Shown in pieces: positions 22,445-33,336 of a stretch of 64,000 nt of DNA. The notes below the pieces were generated by a model. It worked only from the letters and a program-made list of their open reading frames with translations, made no database searches and was not told where the DNA came from. This DNA comes from Cotesia glomerata (taxonomy: Eukaryota; Arthropoda; Insecta; Hymenoptera; Braconidae): contig NC_058165.1 of assembly GCF_020080835.1 (NCBI RefSeq), positions 14,811,915 to 14,875,914 of the forward strand. Direction: 5' to 3'. The position numbers and the translations under genes were made by a program. How positions within the stretch are numbered: position 1 is the first letter of the stretch; the number at the start of each line of letters is the position of its first letter.

Positions 22445-24258
22445 CTAGTCTCTTTTTGCGATTTTTTCCTTTAAAAGACGCTGCGCATAGGCTGCGACAG
22501 CTGACCATTTATCTTCTTCTTTTATCATGCAGGTTACTAAGCTCTGAGGGGAGAGCGTGGTGCCAATAGTTTCATCAGTACTGCTTTTGTAGTTCTTCCA
22601 CCGGTCACACTCAAAGAACGTATGCTCGACGTTGTCAATTTTGTCTGGGCAGTATTTGCACGTTGGTGTGCTGTGCAGTACGACCTTTTCGGAAGCCATG
22701 CTGGTTGGTGGCAAAACCTCCAACACGGTCAATGTCGTTGCGAAGTCTCCCTTGTATGAGCTTCTCGAGCAGTTTGCCAGCAATGTCTAGCATACAGAGT
22801 GGTCTGAACGAGGAAGGTGTTACGGGGGTTCCCTTTCCTTTGTCTAAGAGAACCAATCTCTGCTGCTTCCAGACCGCGGGAAACGTGCCAGTTGCCAAGC
22901 ATGCGTTGTAGGTGTTCAGGAGTATGTCTGGGTGTTCCAGGGCTACAATCTTGATCACCGCTGCCGGGATGCCATCAGGTCCAGGTGCCTTTCCTGTTTT
23001 GAGTGACTTGGCCGCGTCTTGTAGTTCCTTAGTTGTGAAGGGTGTTCCTTCGCTGTTTTTAGCGTAATGTTTCTTCTCCCGCGGCGAGTGTTTGGGGAAA
23101 AGCTCCGCTACAATACTGTCCATTAAGGCAGGAGACTTCGGCACTTCTCGTGAAGGCTTTCCAAGTCGTTTGGTGACAATTTGGTAGGCTTTGCCCCAGA
23201 TGTCCTTGTCGAGATCATTACAGATCTGTTTCCATAATATCGCTTTTCTTGCTTTAATGGTTCGGTTTAGCGTCTTTTTGGCCTGCTTGAACTCTTTTGA
23301 ATACAAGTCCTCGCTTGGGGAGCGTTTCGCGGCTCTCGTTGCGGGGCGACGTAGCTTATGACATATTTTGCGAAGTTCTGCTATGTCTGTTGACCATCAG
23401 TACGCCGGCCTGTGGAAACTTCTATTTTTCAGCCGCGGCATAGAGGCGTCATATGCGGCAGCAATCCTTCATCATATATAGCACTGCCTTTTCCGTCTCG
23501 CTGCAGGTATCTGGAGTCGGGTTGTTCTGAAGGATAAACCAGCTTCATGCAAGTGAAGCTCGCAATTCTTCTGGATCAAGCCCTCTGGCATTCCACTTCC
23601 GCTTAGAAAGGTCGCGTTGTGAAACCGGAGTAGATGACAATCCAACGTTGAATGTCACAAACTGGTGGTCACTGCCACTGTATTCTTCGGATACAGTCCA
23701 GTCTTCGATCATGTTGGCAATCTTTGGAGTCGCCAACGAAATATTGAGGATGGACTCTTGGTACCCTGATCTTCTAAAGGTCGTGGTGCTCCCGGTGTTC
23801 AGCACTATGAGGTCAAATCTAGCCGCGACGTCAGCGACCTCGTTACTCTTGTTGTCGGAGAAAGAAGCGCCCCACTCAGTCGATTTAGCGTTGAAGTCTC
23901 CGGCTACGATGACTTCGATGTTGAACGTAGAGACCGCATCTTCTATATTTGCCAGTTTCTGTCGGAACACACTAATCCCTTCGTTAACCGAGAGATAGAC
24001 GCTCATGAAGTAGGTTTTGGGGGTTTGAATCCAGACAAAACCTGCTCTACTTCCGCTGTTGTTGACGGTAACGTTCTTTGTGTTCACAATCCAAATTGCT
24101 GCCGTGCTAGTTTCGTCTTCGAACCATGTTTTACCTTCGATGTTTAGATATTGCTCGCAGATGAAGCAGACGTCGATTTTATCTTCAAAGACACGCTGGC
24201 GCAGCTGGTTTTGCGCCAAGGCGCACCTATTCAGGTTGCCTTGTAGTATGCGTGTCAT
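22445..24258 (-). pseudogene. ORF2 with deleted RT core, element B
   Basis: The APE endonuclease is well kept (MTRILQGNLNRCALAQNQL start at 24258; VAGDFNAKSTEWG; GSDHQFVTF). The reverse transcriptase begins (KAPGDGIP-type block AP(G)PDGIPAAVIKI; SSFRPLCMLDIAGKLLE; QHGFRKGRT) but breaks off at about 22683 and is followed directly by the C-terminal zinc knuckle (CKYCPDKIDNVEHTFFEC) in another frame. The YADD catalytic centre is therefore missing. A second break lies between 23306 and 23545. Confidence 0.85.
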
Positions 24259-25735
24259 TTCTGCCCTCTCTTGGCTTCTGCAAGTGCTGTTCGGAATGCC
24301 CTGCAAGCTCCAGTGCCAGAAATATGGCAGAGACCATCCTGGGCATCTTTGTCCGGAGCACAAAGGAAGCATTTTGGCTTCTCCGTGCAGTTTACGGCCT
24401 TGTGGTTCTCTCCGCCACATTTGTAGCAGCACCTGCTTCTGTTTGGTTCCGCACACTGGCGTGTTTAGTGTCCAAAACGAAGACATTTAAAACAGCGGGT
24501 TACTTTTGCAACTGGGCGTATAGGACAGTTCACCCAACCGATCATTATATGGGCCTTGTCGAGGGCCTTAATCGCACTGGCCTCGTCTACTTTGCAGAAG
24601 GCTACCCGATTTCCTCGTGGTGTAGGTTTTGTCAAATTTATCCGTTTGACCTCCAGGCTGTCAGTGAATTCACGTTTGAGTGCTTCACGGACTTCGCTCT
24701 CGGTAGAGATTTCGTCCAAGTTGAGGATCTCGATCGTTGTTGTTGGTGTTAGCGTCTTGACCGTGCCGATGTTTGCAGTGGCTGACCTTACTGCATCGGT
24801 GAAAGCCTTGCTGTCTTCGGTCTTTCGAGCCATTTCAAGGAGAACGCCTCCGTGTTTCGTCTTTTTAATAGACTTTATGCCTACTTCCGTCTCGACAGGG
24901 CTTACCTTGGCCTTGATTTCCTTTAGGATATCGGCATAAGTTTAGCCGTCTACTGGTTGGACAAGAACAGCCTTAGTTCTTGTCTTCTTTCTCCTCGGTT
25001 TCTTAGAAGCACCCTTACTTGGCTGGTTTTGAGCTTTATTAGGAGAAGCCGCTGTTTCATGCTCTTTCTCTTTCTTCTTCCTATTTCGGTCCACTGTAGT
25101 CCAGACGTCCTCCCGGGCTGTCTTTTTCTGTGGTGGCTTCGCGATTATTAAAGAAGGGCTGGGCGTGGACAGCTGCCTCTTCTTGTTATTGTCCTTTCCT
25201 TGCTGTGGTAATTTTTTAGGAGTAACCAAAGATAGCTGTGGTTTTTTGGTCAGACTCGGAGTTGTTTGGGTCGTTGAGGCCGACATACCTGGTGTTTGTT
25301 GGCTAACCTATATGCTGTAGTGATAGATGTAACCAATTTTCTAATCTCATGATGGAGATTCTTCTTGTCTTTTATAAACTCGGCTAACTCTTCGATCTTG
25401 ATGCCGAGCCTCTCCATTGGTGACCGTTGGCCTGTAACGGTCGGTACAGAGTTAATTCTTTCTCGGTAGGTTTGATTAGTGACAGGAGCAAAAGGTCCTC
25501 CACTTTTTGGAGGAATGTTGCTCAGCTGTCCGTTCTCTGTCATCTGGGCTGATTTCGTACTCCCTGTAACCTTACTAGCATTGCTAGACAGCAGAGCCAC
25601 GGGGTCTACTCCGCTGTTCAAACGGTCGCTTGATAACGACGAGTTCAGGCCCGTTTGCACGCTTTCCCTCACCGGCACTGAAGTATCCCCCCTCTGCACC
25701 GTAGACGATGTTTGAAATTGATCTGGCATTTTCAT
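24255..25735 (-). pseudogene. ORF1 (gag-like), element B
   Basis: Likely start at ATG 25735 (MKMPDQFQTSS). The N-terminal half is Ser/Thr/Pro-rich with a predicted helix around ERLGIKIEELAEFIKDKKN; a basic Lys/Arg-rich linker (KKPRRKKTRTKA) precedes an RRM-like region and CCHC knuckles (CFKCLRFGH; CYKCGG...; CFLCSG). A frameshift near 25290 and one in-frame TAA near 24942 interrupt it. The stop TGA overlaps ORF2's ATG as ATGA at 24255-24258. Confidence 0.82.
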
Positions 25736-25872
25736 ATCATCTTTTGCTAGGTTTTGATCCACCCCGAGTATTCTATTTCCTCGGTACCCGACGCACCTGA
25801 CGTGCAGATATGCCGGGCATTCCCCTATCCGCCACCTAGGGAGGCGCCCGATGCAGGACCCAGCAAGCCCGA

Positions 25873-26299
25873 CACGAGTGTGTGTATGTGTGTGTGTTCG
25901 CGTGCGTGCGTGCGTGTGTGTATACGTGCGTGCGTGTTTGTGTGCGTGCGTGCGTGTATGTATGCGTGCGTGCATGTGTGTGGGCGTGCGTGTGTGTGTG
26001 TAACTCGCTTATAACTTTTGAACGACTAAACCGATCGGAATCTACTAAACAGCGTTCTAAAGATTTTTCTCAAACTTAGATTCCCTGTGAATTTGAACCG
26101 ATTCGGACAGATAGATTTTGAGAATTTTAAAAAATCTCAAAAAAAATGAGAAAAAAATTTTTTTTGAAAGTGGTTTTTTTGGAATAACTTTTAAACGGCT
26201 TCATCGATCAAATTCAAAAACTAATCCGCCCTTAAGCTTGGAAAACCATGCCGATCATCGCTAATCCAGTCAAAATCGGTTGATTCGTTCAAGAGATAT
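25873..26299 (+). repeat. MBR repeat, middle part, between elements B and E
   Basis: Starts with a compound GTGTGTGTATG/CGTG microsatellite (about 25878-26002), then TAACTCGCTTATAACTTTTG and one subrepeat, ending at GATTCGTTCAAGAGATAT where element E starts. Confidence 0.85.
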
Positions 26300-26300
26300 A

Positions 26301-26327
26301 GCGGGAGTAACTATGACTCTCTTAAGG
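26301..26327 (+). other. 28S rRNA fragment ending at the R2 cleavage site
   Basis: The 27 bases GCGGGAGTAACTATGACTCT plus CTTAAGG equal the strongly conserved 28S rRNA sequence immediately upstream of the R2 retrotransposon insertion point (after TTAAGG; the gene would continue TAGCCAAATG). The following bases (GAGTGAGG) are not 28S. The identity is from memory of a highly conserved region; a match of this length is not chance. Confidence 0.88.
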
Positions 26328-26431
26328 GAGTGAGGGCGAACTTAAGAGAACATAGTTAAGCAAGCAATTCCCTTTTCGTGGGTCTCGCCATAAGTAAGGT
26401 AACATTGAAAGGCATCCCTCGATGCGTTACC
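26309..26431 (+). ncRNA. Structured 5' leader of element E; possible HDV-like ribozyme
   Basis: Three helices are visible: the 28S tag pairs with element sequence (AACTATG 26309-26315 with CATAGTT 26351-26357; CTCTTAAG 26319-26326 with CTTAAGAG 26341-26348); GCGGGA 26301-26306 can pair with TCTCGC 26383-26388 as a P1-like stem; and GGTAAC..GCATC / GATGC GTTACC (26398-26431) forms a P4-like hairpin followed by CCAAA. R2 5' ends are known to carry HDV-like ribozymes, some cutting inside 28S sequence. I could not fit a convincing P2, so the assignment is tentative. Confidence 0.35.
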
Positions 26432-26939
26432 CCAAACCAAAAATTGCCACTGCACTTTCGGTTGTAGGTGTTACCAGCTCCTACAACTTAAATAAATCAG
26501 TCAGGAAAATACGGCAAAGCCTCGGATAGGTGACGCACCCACTTTCGGTGGTCACCAAACTCTTTCGACCGTTCGACGGAGCGCCAGAATAGTCAACCGC
26601 GTTTCTCCGAACGAACTGCTATCTGACGTTCCCGTTCATCGCCGGCCCGCGAATTCGGTATCGCGATCGCGTTCGTGTAAGCTCGCGGAAGCATTACGTA
26701 TAAAACAGCTAATGCCTCTAGCTACGCAACCCTGTTTACTTAAACTCACGCGATTGAACTTAGAAGAGGTAAATCCAAATCGAAGGGGGGTTTCCGAATC
26801 TTGCTCGCGAAGCATCGACCGGCGAAGATGCCTAGGGACAACTAAAAACACCCTCAGAGGGTCCGCGAACTCGGCAAAGTTAGATGGGCTCGCGCCAGGC
26901 GTTAGGTCAAATCAAAAGTCTCCGCACGCGACCCGGGGA

Positions 26940-29900
26940 ATGGGGGTTGAAGGTTTTCGAGTTTTGCAGGCGAATTTGCGGAACGACAGAGCTGGGACTC
27001 TGGAGGCAAGTCAGTTGTGGGAGGAAAAACGTATTGCTGGTTTTATCACAAATGCTGGTTTTATCACAACTTAAGTACAACTCACTGCGTATGCGCTCAG
27101 ATCATGGGACCTGACACATCGTTCTTCGTAGTCTCGGCATATTTCCAGTACAAAGACGAAATAGACATGCATTTAAAGCACTTAGAGAAAGTGGTCCGAG
27201 CACTGAGAGGGAAACGGGTATTAACATCAATGGACGCGAACGCGAAATCCGAGAGATGGGGATCCGAGACTGACGACGCGCGTGGCGAAAAGTTAGAGCA
27301 ATTTATTGACGCACACGAGTTAGAGATAATCAACAACGCGAGGGAGGGTCCGACGTTTGAATCAACTAACGGGAGTTCGTATATCGATGTGACACTCGTC
27401 ACGCCTAAACTCGCGAGTAGCATTCTTAGCTGGTCCATTAAGAGAAGTTGGGTGCAGAATACTGACCACTACCCGATCGAGATCACTCTATGAGCTAAGT
27501 CGGGGGAGAAGGATGGCGCACAGGCAGACCCCAAGAGGTTCAACTTAACGTTGGCCAATTGGGAAAAGTTTGACGAAATCCTTTTCTCGTGTGCATGCAC
27601 AAACCTTGATGGCCTTGGAGTGGAATCGGTTGAGGACGTGGAAAGGTATGCTTCTGCACTTGGCAAATCAATCTTAGAAGCTTGCGAAGCCGCGAAGCCG
27701 CGATCCCGCGTAGGAAAACCCATGTAAAATCATACCCATGGTGGACCAGGAAATTAACACGCGTAAAAAAGCTGGTGAACAAAGCCAGACGGGTATATCA
27801 AAGGGAAAGGGACGAATTAGTTAAAAATACCCTAAGCGTCAAATACAGAACACTACGGAAACAATACTCGACAGACATAAAGCGGACGAGGGAAAGCAGC
27901 TGGCAGGACTTCGTTACGAAGAAAGGTAATCAAGAAAAGTGGGGTCCTATTTACAGAACCTGCGCAGAAAAAGTTAGAGTCAAAAGTTCAATGCGCACGC
28001 TAAATCGTAACGAAGCATCCACGGAAAACTTTAAGGAAACAGCCAGGTGTTTTCTCGAGACGCATATTGTAGACGATGACCAGGACAACGAAACCCCCGA
28101 TCAGGAAAAGATTAGAGCCAACACAATTTTACTACCTGACACCGCGGACGCCGAACCGTTCACCCCGCGCGAACTGGACAAGGTCTTAAAAACACTGAAA
28201 AACAAGAAGGCCCTGGGGCCGGACTTAATAGAAAACGAGGTAATTAAACGCGCAGGGGTTGTCCTTCGCGAACAGTTTTTAGAGTTATATAATGCTTGCT
28301 TGGCGCTAGGAGCATTCCCAAAAGAGTGGAAGAAGGGGGCAATCATAATGTTAGTTAAAAGCACCGACAAAAACGCAAATGACCCTAAATCTTATCGGCC
28401 AATTTGCCTCCTTTCGGGTTTAGGTAAGGTGTTCGAGAAGCTCATCAAAGAGCGACTTACCACCACAGTCTTAGCGGAGGGGAACATTTCGAGCCGACAG
28501 TTTGGCTTCACAGCCAAAAAGTCGACGGAAGATGCAATTGTGGAGATGCGCCGATTGGTAGACTCTTCAGAGAAGAGACTGGTGGTCGGACTTCTCTTCG
28601 ATATCTCTGGCGCTTTTGACAACGTGTGGTGGCCGTTAGTACTCGAGGGCCTCAAGGCCAGAGGCTGCCCTAGCAACATTTACGCGGTAATTCGGAATTA
28701 CTTTGAGGACAGATCGGTCGCGCTGTCATGGGGTTTTGGTAGCGAATCGAAAACGCCGACGCGAGGGTGCCCTCAAGGATCAGTGCTAGGACCATTATTT
28801 TGGAACATCATGTTCGACGATCTCCTCAAGAGACTCGAACTGACAGAACACGGGAATAAATTTGTTGCGTTTGCTGACGATTTGCTCGTCTTAGTAGAAG
28901 GCTCTTCAAGGAAAGAAATAGAGCGTAATAGTCAAGTAGTAGTAGATAAAATACTGGAATGGTGCTGTTCCGCAAAGCTCGAGCTGTCGAAGTCGAAGAC
29001 TGAAGCCATCTTCCTCAAGAACGAATTTGTACATCGCGGTCCACGTAAGGACAAAAAGAGCCCGTACCCCTATAAAGCAAAAGGACGACAGAGAAAGCCC
29101 AAATACGATAACAAACCGCCAAAAATAATAATAGGAGACTCCAAAGTCAAATTCAAATCAAGCATTAGATACTTAGGGGTACACTTCGACGAGGGCCTCA
29201 AAGTGAAAAATCACATTAAAACAAGGCGCGCGAAACTAAGTAGGGTATTCGTGCGCATGCGGCGTATTGCGCGGGCAGAATGGGGATTGCGATACCCAGC
29301 TATGTCCACCATATACAAGGGTTTCTTTATGCCTGTCGTCACATATGCGGCGGCAGCTTGGAGTGACCGTTGTGATAGGGAGGACTGGAGACATCTTCGA
29401 GCACTTCAGCGTCAAGCGCTAATAACAACAACTACTGCCTACAGGACAGTTTCGCTTGACGGGATTTGCGTAGTCGCGGGTGCAGTGCCCATTCAGCTCG
29501 TAATAGACGAACGATGCGCGCGATACAACCTCCGTATCGGCAAACAGGCTACCCTTGGAAACGTCACTGTGCAGCCAGATGCGGAGGATCGCCTTGTCAC
29601 CCTTAGAACTGAAACCATACGTCGGTGGCAAGAACAATGGGATACATCAGAGAACGGCCGTGAAACTAAAGTCTTCTTTCCAGACGTAGCAGAGCGTCTA
29701 ACAAACAAATGGATCAGCCCTAACTTCTGGCTGACCCAAATCCTAACCGGCCACAGTTGCTTTAGAGAATACCAACACAAGTACGAACATTCGGATAGTA
29801 GATTCTGCGACGAGTGTAGGGAGAATGGGTTAGGAGAAAGGGTCGACAACGTGGAGCACTTAATGCTTGAATGCCATGAGTACGAGCCTCAACGTGAGAT

Positions 29901-30081
29901 GCTCAAGGACATATGGGGTGAGAACGTGGAGTGGGCGAGCGTTGCGCGTGCGATTGCCACATCCCAAAGTAACTTCAAGCTTTTAAAAGGTTTCAGTAAA
30001 GTAGTAATGTGCTGCAAACTCCAAACCCAACTAGCTAACGAAAACGCGACTAGGGGCGAGAATCAACAGACATCCACCTAG
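26940..30081 (+). pseudogene. ORF2 (APE endonuclease + reverse transcriptase), element E
   Basis: The endonuclease begins FRVLQANLRNDRAGTLEA (about 26955) but is internally shortened and frameshifted near 27050; the later part (LTSMDANAKSERWG; NTDHYPIEITL) is followed by a TGA at 27491-27493. An 8-bp duplication (GAAGCCGC twice, about 27685-27700) shifts the frame before the RT. From 27700 to the stop at 30081 the RT frame is open: SYRPICLLSGLGKVFEKL, QFGFTAKKSTEDAI, CPQGSVLGPLFW, FADD at 28871-28882, and a C-terminal CDEC...H...C knuckle near 29800-29870. R1-type domain order; not an R2 protein. Confidence 0.85.
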
Positions 30082-30599
30082 GTAGAGTCGGAGCGCCTAG
30101 GCACAAGCGATATGCTCCACACAATTGTAAGAACAGTATAAAGCTTTGGATGACTGCCGTAGAATAAGTTAGGGAAAATGACCACAAATAACACAAGTGC
30201 CCGGGCACCTTACACACGCAAACACTTACACGTAAAATCATATTTTACACACAACACATTACACAAACAACATGGTCTTCAATCGACTCCGCCTCCCCGT
30301 GGTCCCCGCTGGATACTGCTTATATTCTGTGGGTACATCTCGATGTGCCTACAGGGAATGAGTTGCCAGAGGAGTCGATGAAAGTTGCACACACTTACAA
30401 TTGTACGCAACTCTTGCAGCTGTTCAATGAATGTGTATAAACACAAGAGAGCAGCGGTTTTTCCTTGTCCGCGAACTGGGCTGTGTTCTCGCTATGGTAG
30501 GGGTAGGACAAATATACGTGCGTGTATAGCTCTTTTGAGCCCAGGAAACGGCCTCTTCAGAGGTAGGCGAAAGCCTCGCCATATATTCTCTCTCTCTCT

Positions 30600-31344
30600 C
30601 GTTCAAGAGGTATCGTGAATGAAAGAAAACCGAAAAAAGTGTTTTTTTGACATAACTTCGTCATTTATTCTCGGGTCGTTTTTAATGATATAGAATAATT
30701 TTTAGAACTTAAAAAACCGCGTCGATCGCTGCCAAGAACGTAGAAATCGGTTGATTAGTTCGAGAGATATCCTCGATAAAATATTTGGAAACAAGTATTT
30801 TTTTAACATAACTCCGACCTTTTTTGAATAACTTTTAAACGGCTGCACTGATCAATTTCAAAAACTAATCAGCTATTAGCATGAAAAAATTACGTCGAAC
30901 ACTGTCAAGCCGGTCAAAATTGGTCAATTCGTTCAAGAAATATCATGAACGAAAGAAAACCGAAAAAAGTGTTTTTTTGGAATTACTCCAAATTTCCTAG
31001 TTTTATCAATTCAAACTTGAAAATTCTTTATGAAACTAAAAAAATTGCGTCAAATGCTGCCAACCGCGTGAAAATCGGTTGATTCATTCAAAAGTTAGTG
31101 CGGTTTGAAAATTAAAAAAATATTGTTCTATGAAACTTCTATCAGACTTTTGAGCTCGAAGAGCTCATTAGCATAGAAAAGCTATCTTTTTAAGCTCGAA
31201 GAGCTTAAAATAACACATAAATTGTACTTTTAAGCTAGGAGAGCGCAAAAACATCATTAGAGCAGTTTTATTCACCTAGGTATGGAATTAGCGGAAAGTT
31301 GCACGGATGACCTTCAGGGTCTACCGATTTTCTAATTTTTTTTT
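30600..31344 (+). repeat. MBR repeat, 3' part, after element E
   Basis: Continues the subrepeats (GTTTTTTTGACATAACTTCG etc.), then GAGCTCGAAGAGCTC words at 31150-31245, GAATTAGCGGAAAGTTGC and the closing CTAATTTTT. Confidence 0.85.
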
Positions 31345-31363
31345 AAATTTTAAGTTATTACTG

Positions 31364-32321
31364 TGTTATGTCCACCCGCATTTTTTTTGTCTTTAATCTA
31401 AATCACCCGCGTAGATGGAAGACTTCTCCATGCGCGAAAGCCACAATAAAATATAAGCTACGTGACTGCTGGTTAACTAGCAGGGACTTTTGCAACCTCA
31501 GCACCGCAAGTTTTTAAAAAGACGATCAACAGCCAAATCCATGTCTTAGTTGGTTTATTCGACTTCCGCGTTTAACTGACGGGCCCGTGCCTTGTAGAGT
31601 CCTTTGCTTTAATTTGCACTGTACTTAGAGCAAGTTTGGACGCGGTTTAACCGGAAGGTTACGTATTAGTTATTAAATACAGTCTACGAACCGGAATCTC
31701 AAAGTTCTAATTTGCCCTGCACTTAGGCGACAATTCGGCCAGTAGATAAATTTTAGAGAGTCGAAATCTCAAAGTTCTAATTTGCCCTGCACTTAGGTGA
31801 AAATTCGACCAGTAAGAAAATTTAGAGAACCGGAAACTCAAAGTTCTAATCTGCCCTGTACTTAGGCGAGAGTTATAAATATAAATTTTGATTAAATAAA
31901 ATTTATGAAAGTGTAAAAGTTTTTGTGTTTACAAAAATAAATCTAAAAAGAAGTGAAATCTGTTTCGAATAAATTAATTTCTCAAAAATAAGAAGCCCTT
32001 AAGATAAGCAGCCCAAATTCATCCAATTACATCCACTGCAAATACCAACCAAAAGGCCTATTCCAAGAAAAGGCGCTAACAGCAGCCCCGGAATCACGAA
32101 TCCGATCTTAAGAAATAATCCTGCAAGTAGTAAGTAAATCTATACTCAATAAAAATCCGTGCTCAGTCTTAAACGAAGGCGTGGTACATTCGTACATCGA
32201 AAACGTCCTACATAAATAATTAAAACAACGGAATTAAAACCTCCGTTGCGTATTTTTTAAACTGTTAGTCCAAACCTCCACCGTTTACGCTACCGCTCTA
32301 ATAACGCCCTTGGACATAACA
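31364..32321 (+). mobile_element. LTR 1 (5' LTR) of the errantivirus-like element
   Basis: 958 bp beginning TGTTATGTCCACCCGC and ending CCCTTGGACATAACA, with an 11-bp inverted terminal pair. Internally it has three diverged tandem units around CTCAAAGTTCTAATTTGCCC (31700-31870). The preceding bases ACTG recur at the end of LTR 3 (46110-46113), consistent with a 4-bp target duplication for a single 14.7-kb insertion. Confidence 0.88.
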
Positions 32322-32331
32322 TAAAGAACAC

Positions 32332-32349
32332 TGGTGGCAGCGGTGGGAT
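32332..32349 (+). promoter_or_regulatory. Primer binding site-like sequence
   Basis: TGGTGGCAGCGGTGGGAT lies 10 bp after LTR 1, starts with TGG and is of the form used by Gypsy-group elements. LTR 2 has no such site after it. Confidence 0.6.
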
Positions 32350-33104
32350 TTCGAATACGAAATTATTTAACTTTCGTTTGAGAAAATTTATAATATTTAA
32401 ATATTTTCTCTTTTTCTTTTCAAATCTATCTCTTATTAAAATCAAGTAAATTCGACTGTTCAAAGTAAATTCAAGTTTAATTCTATTCAATTTTGACATC
32501 TTTAAAATTCCCTTCCAAAAAAAAAAAAAAACAAATTTTTCAATTTTATTTAAAAGTTCTGAAAATTTTTATAATATTTTTTTTCCATATACTATTAACT
32601 ATCCAGAAATTTTTTTGCTTGAAAATTATTTTTGGTTATTTCCATTTTTTTTTTCTATTTAATTAACAAATTTTTTTATAAAAGAGGTTTTTCACTTTTG
32701 AATATACCTTTCTTTTTCTTTTTTCCTTTCCGATCTATTTCTTCTTTTATTGAAATCGATTAAAAATACCACTGTCTAAGTAAATTCGAGTTTAATTGTG
32801 TTCAATTTTGACATTTAAAAAAAAAAAATTCTTTTTTTTTTGCTAAAATTTATCAGTTTTTTTTTATTCTTAAATTTTAACTTTTCTTAAATTTTATATA
32901 GAATATCAACTCCTGAAATTTTAGAATTTTTGTTTGAAAATATGTTTTTGTTCACTTCAAATTTTTCCTATAATTTGCAAAAGAATTTTTTATATATTTT
33001 TTTTAAAGGAGTTATAGAATATTTAATAATATTATTTTTCATTATCGGTTTTTGACCTCATATAGGTTTTTAACCTTTTAGTATACTTTTCTTTCCGTAG
33101 TCTA
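32350..33104. other. Leader region of the LTR element, non-coding
   Basis: T-rich DNA with two similar stretches (about 32390-32500 and 32700-32820, both with TCTTTTTCTTTTC then AAATCGA/AAATCAAGT-like and TAAATTC(G/A)AGTTTAATT words), indicating an internal tandem duplication. No frame. Confidence 0.5.
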
Positions 33105-33336
33105 ATATTTATTTATTTATTTATTTATTTCATATACAATCAACCCAACAGCCCTAAGGCCAATAACAGAGTCGCTACAATGTAATCATATACTAGTGGC
33201 ATGCGATGTATACATATTTTCATTTTTATAAAAAAAACAATCCTAAAAATATAATAAAATAATACTATGACACAATTTTTATCTTATAAAACATAATTTC
33301 TGGAAATGATATTATATAAAGATTTATCTGAAAGAT

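Larger units (their letters stand above)
22206..25872 (-). mobile_element. Element B: R1-clade retrotransposon with internal deletion
   Basis: A full-span but defective element: 5' end at the (TG)n tract near 25872, ORF1, ORF2 and 3' UTR, with poly(A) seen as T-run at about 22210-22232. Proteins are distant from A, C and D, so this is a second lineage, yet it uses the same target (microsatellite of an MBR, CA-sense orientation). The reverse transcriptase core is deleted. A 5'-truncated copy of its 3' UTR lies at 52229-52452, about 95% alike by eye. Confidence 0.88.
26301..30600 (+). mobile_element. Element E: R1-type retrotransposon with a 28S rRNA R2-site 5' tag
   Basis: Bounded by a 14-bp target duplication with one mismatch: CGTTCAAGAGATAT at 26286-26299 and CGTTCAAGAGGTAT at 30600-30613, inside an MBR subrepeat rather than its microsatellite. 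It starts with 27 nt of 28S rRNA, then a GC-rich ~600-nt leader, a damaged APE/RT ORF2 and a ~510-nt 3' UTR ending in (CT)n instead of poly(A). No ORF1 is recognisable. RT, C-terminal knuckle and a 14-bp duplication fit the R1 clade. CpG-rich codon use differs from the surrounding DNA, suggesting recent arrival or an rDNA-adapted lineage. Confidence 0.85.

Noticed and set aside
24059..24752. Plus-strand ORFs of 143 and 166 codons
   Set aside because: Shadows of the minus-strand ORF1/ORF2 of element B.
26301..26327. A real 28S rRNA gene at this place
   Set aside because: Only 27 nt match; sequence on both sides is MBR or retrotransposon.
26301..30600. Element E as an R2 element
   Set aside because: It has an APE-type endonuclease region and R1-type RT and C-terminal knuckle; no R2-type N-terminal zinc fingers or restriction-like endonuclease are seen.
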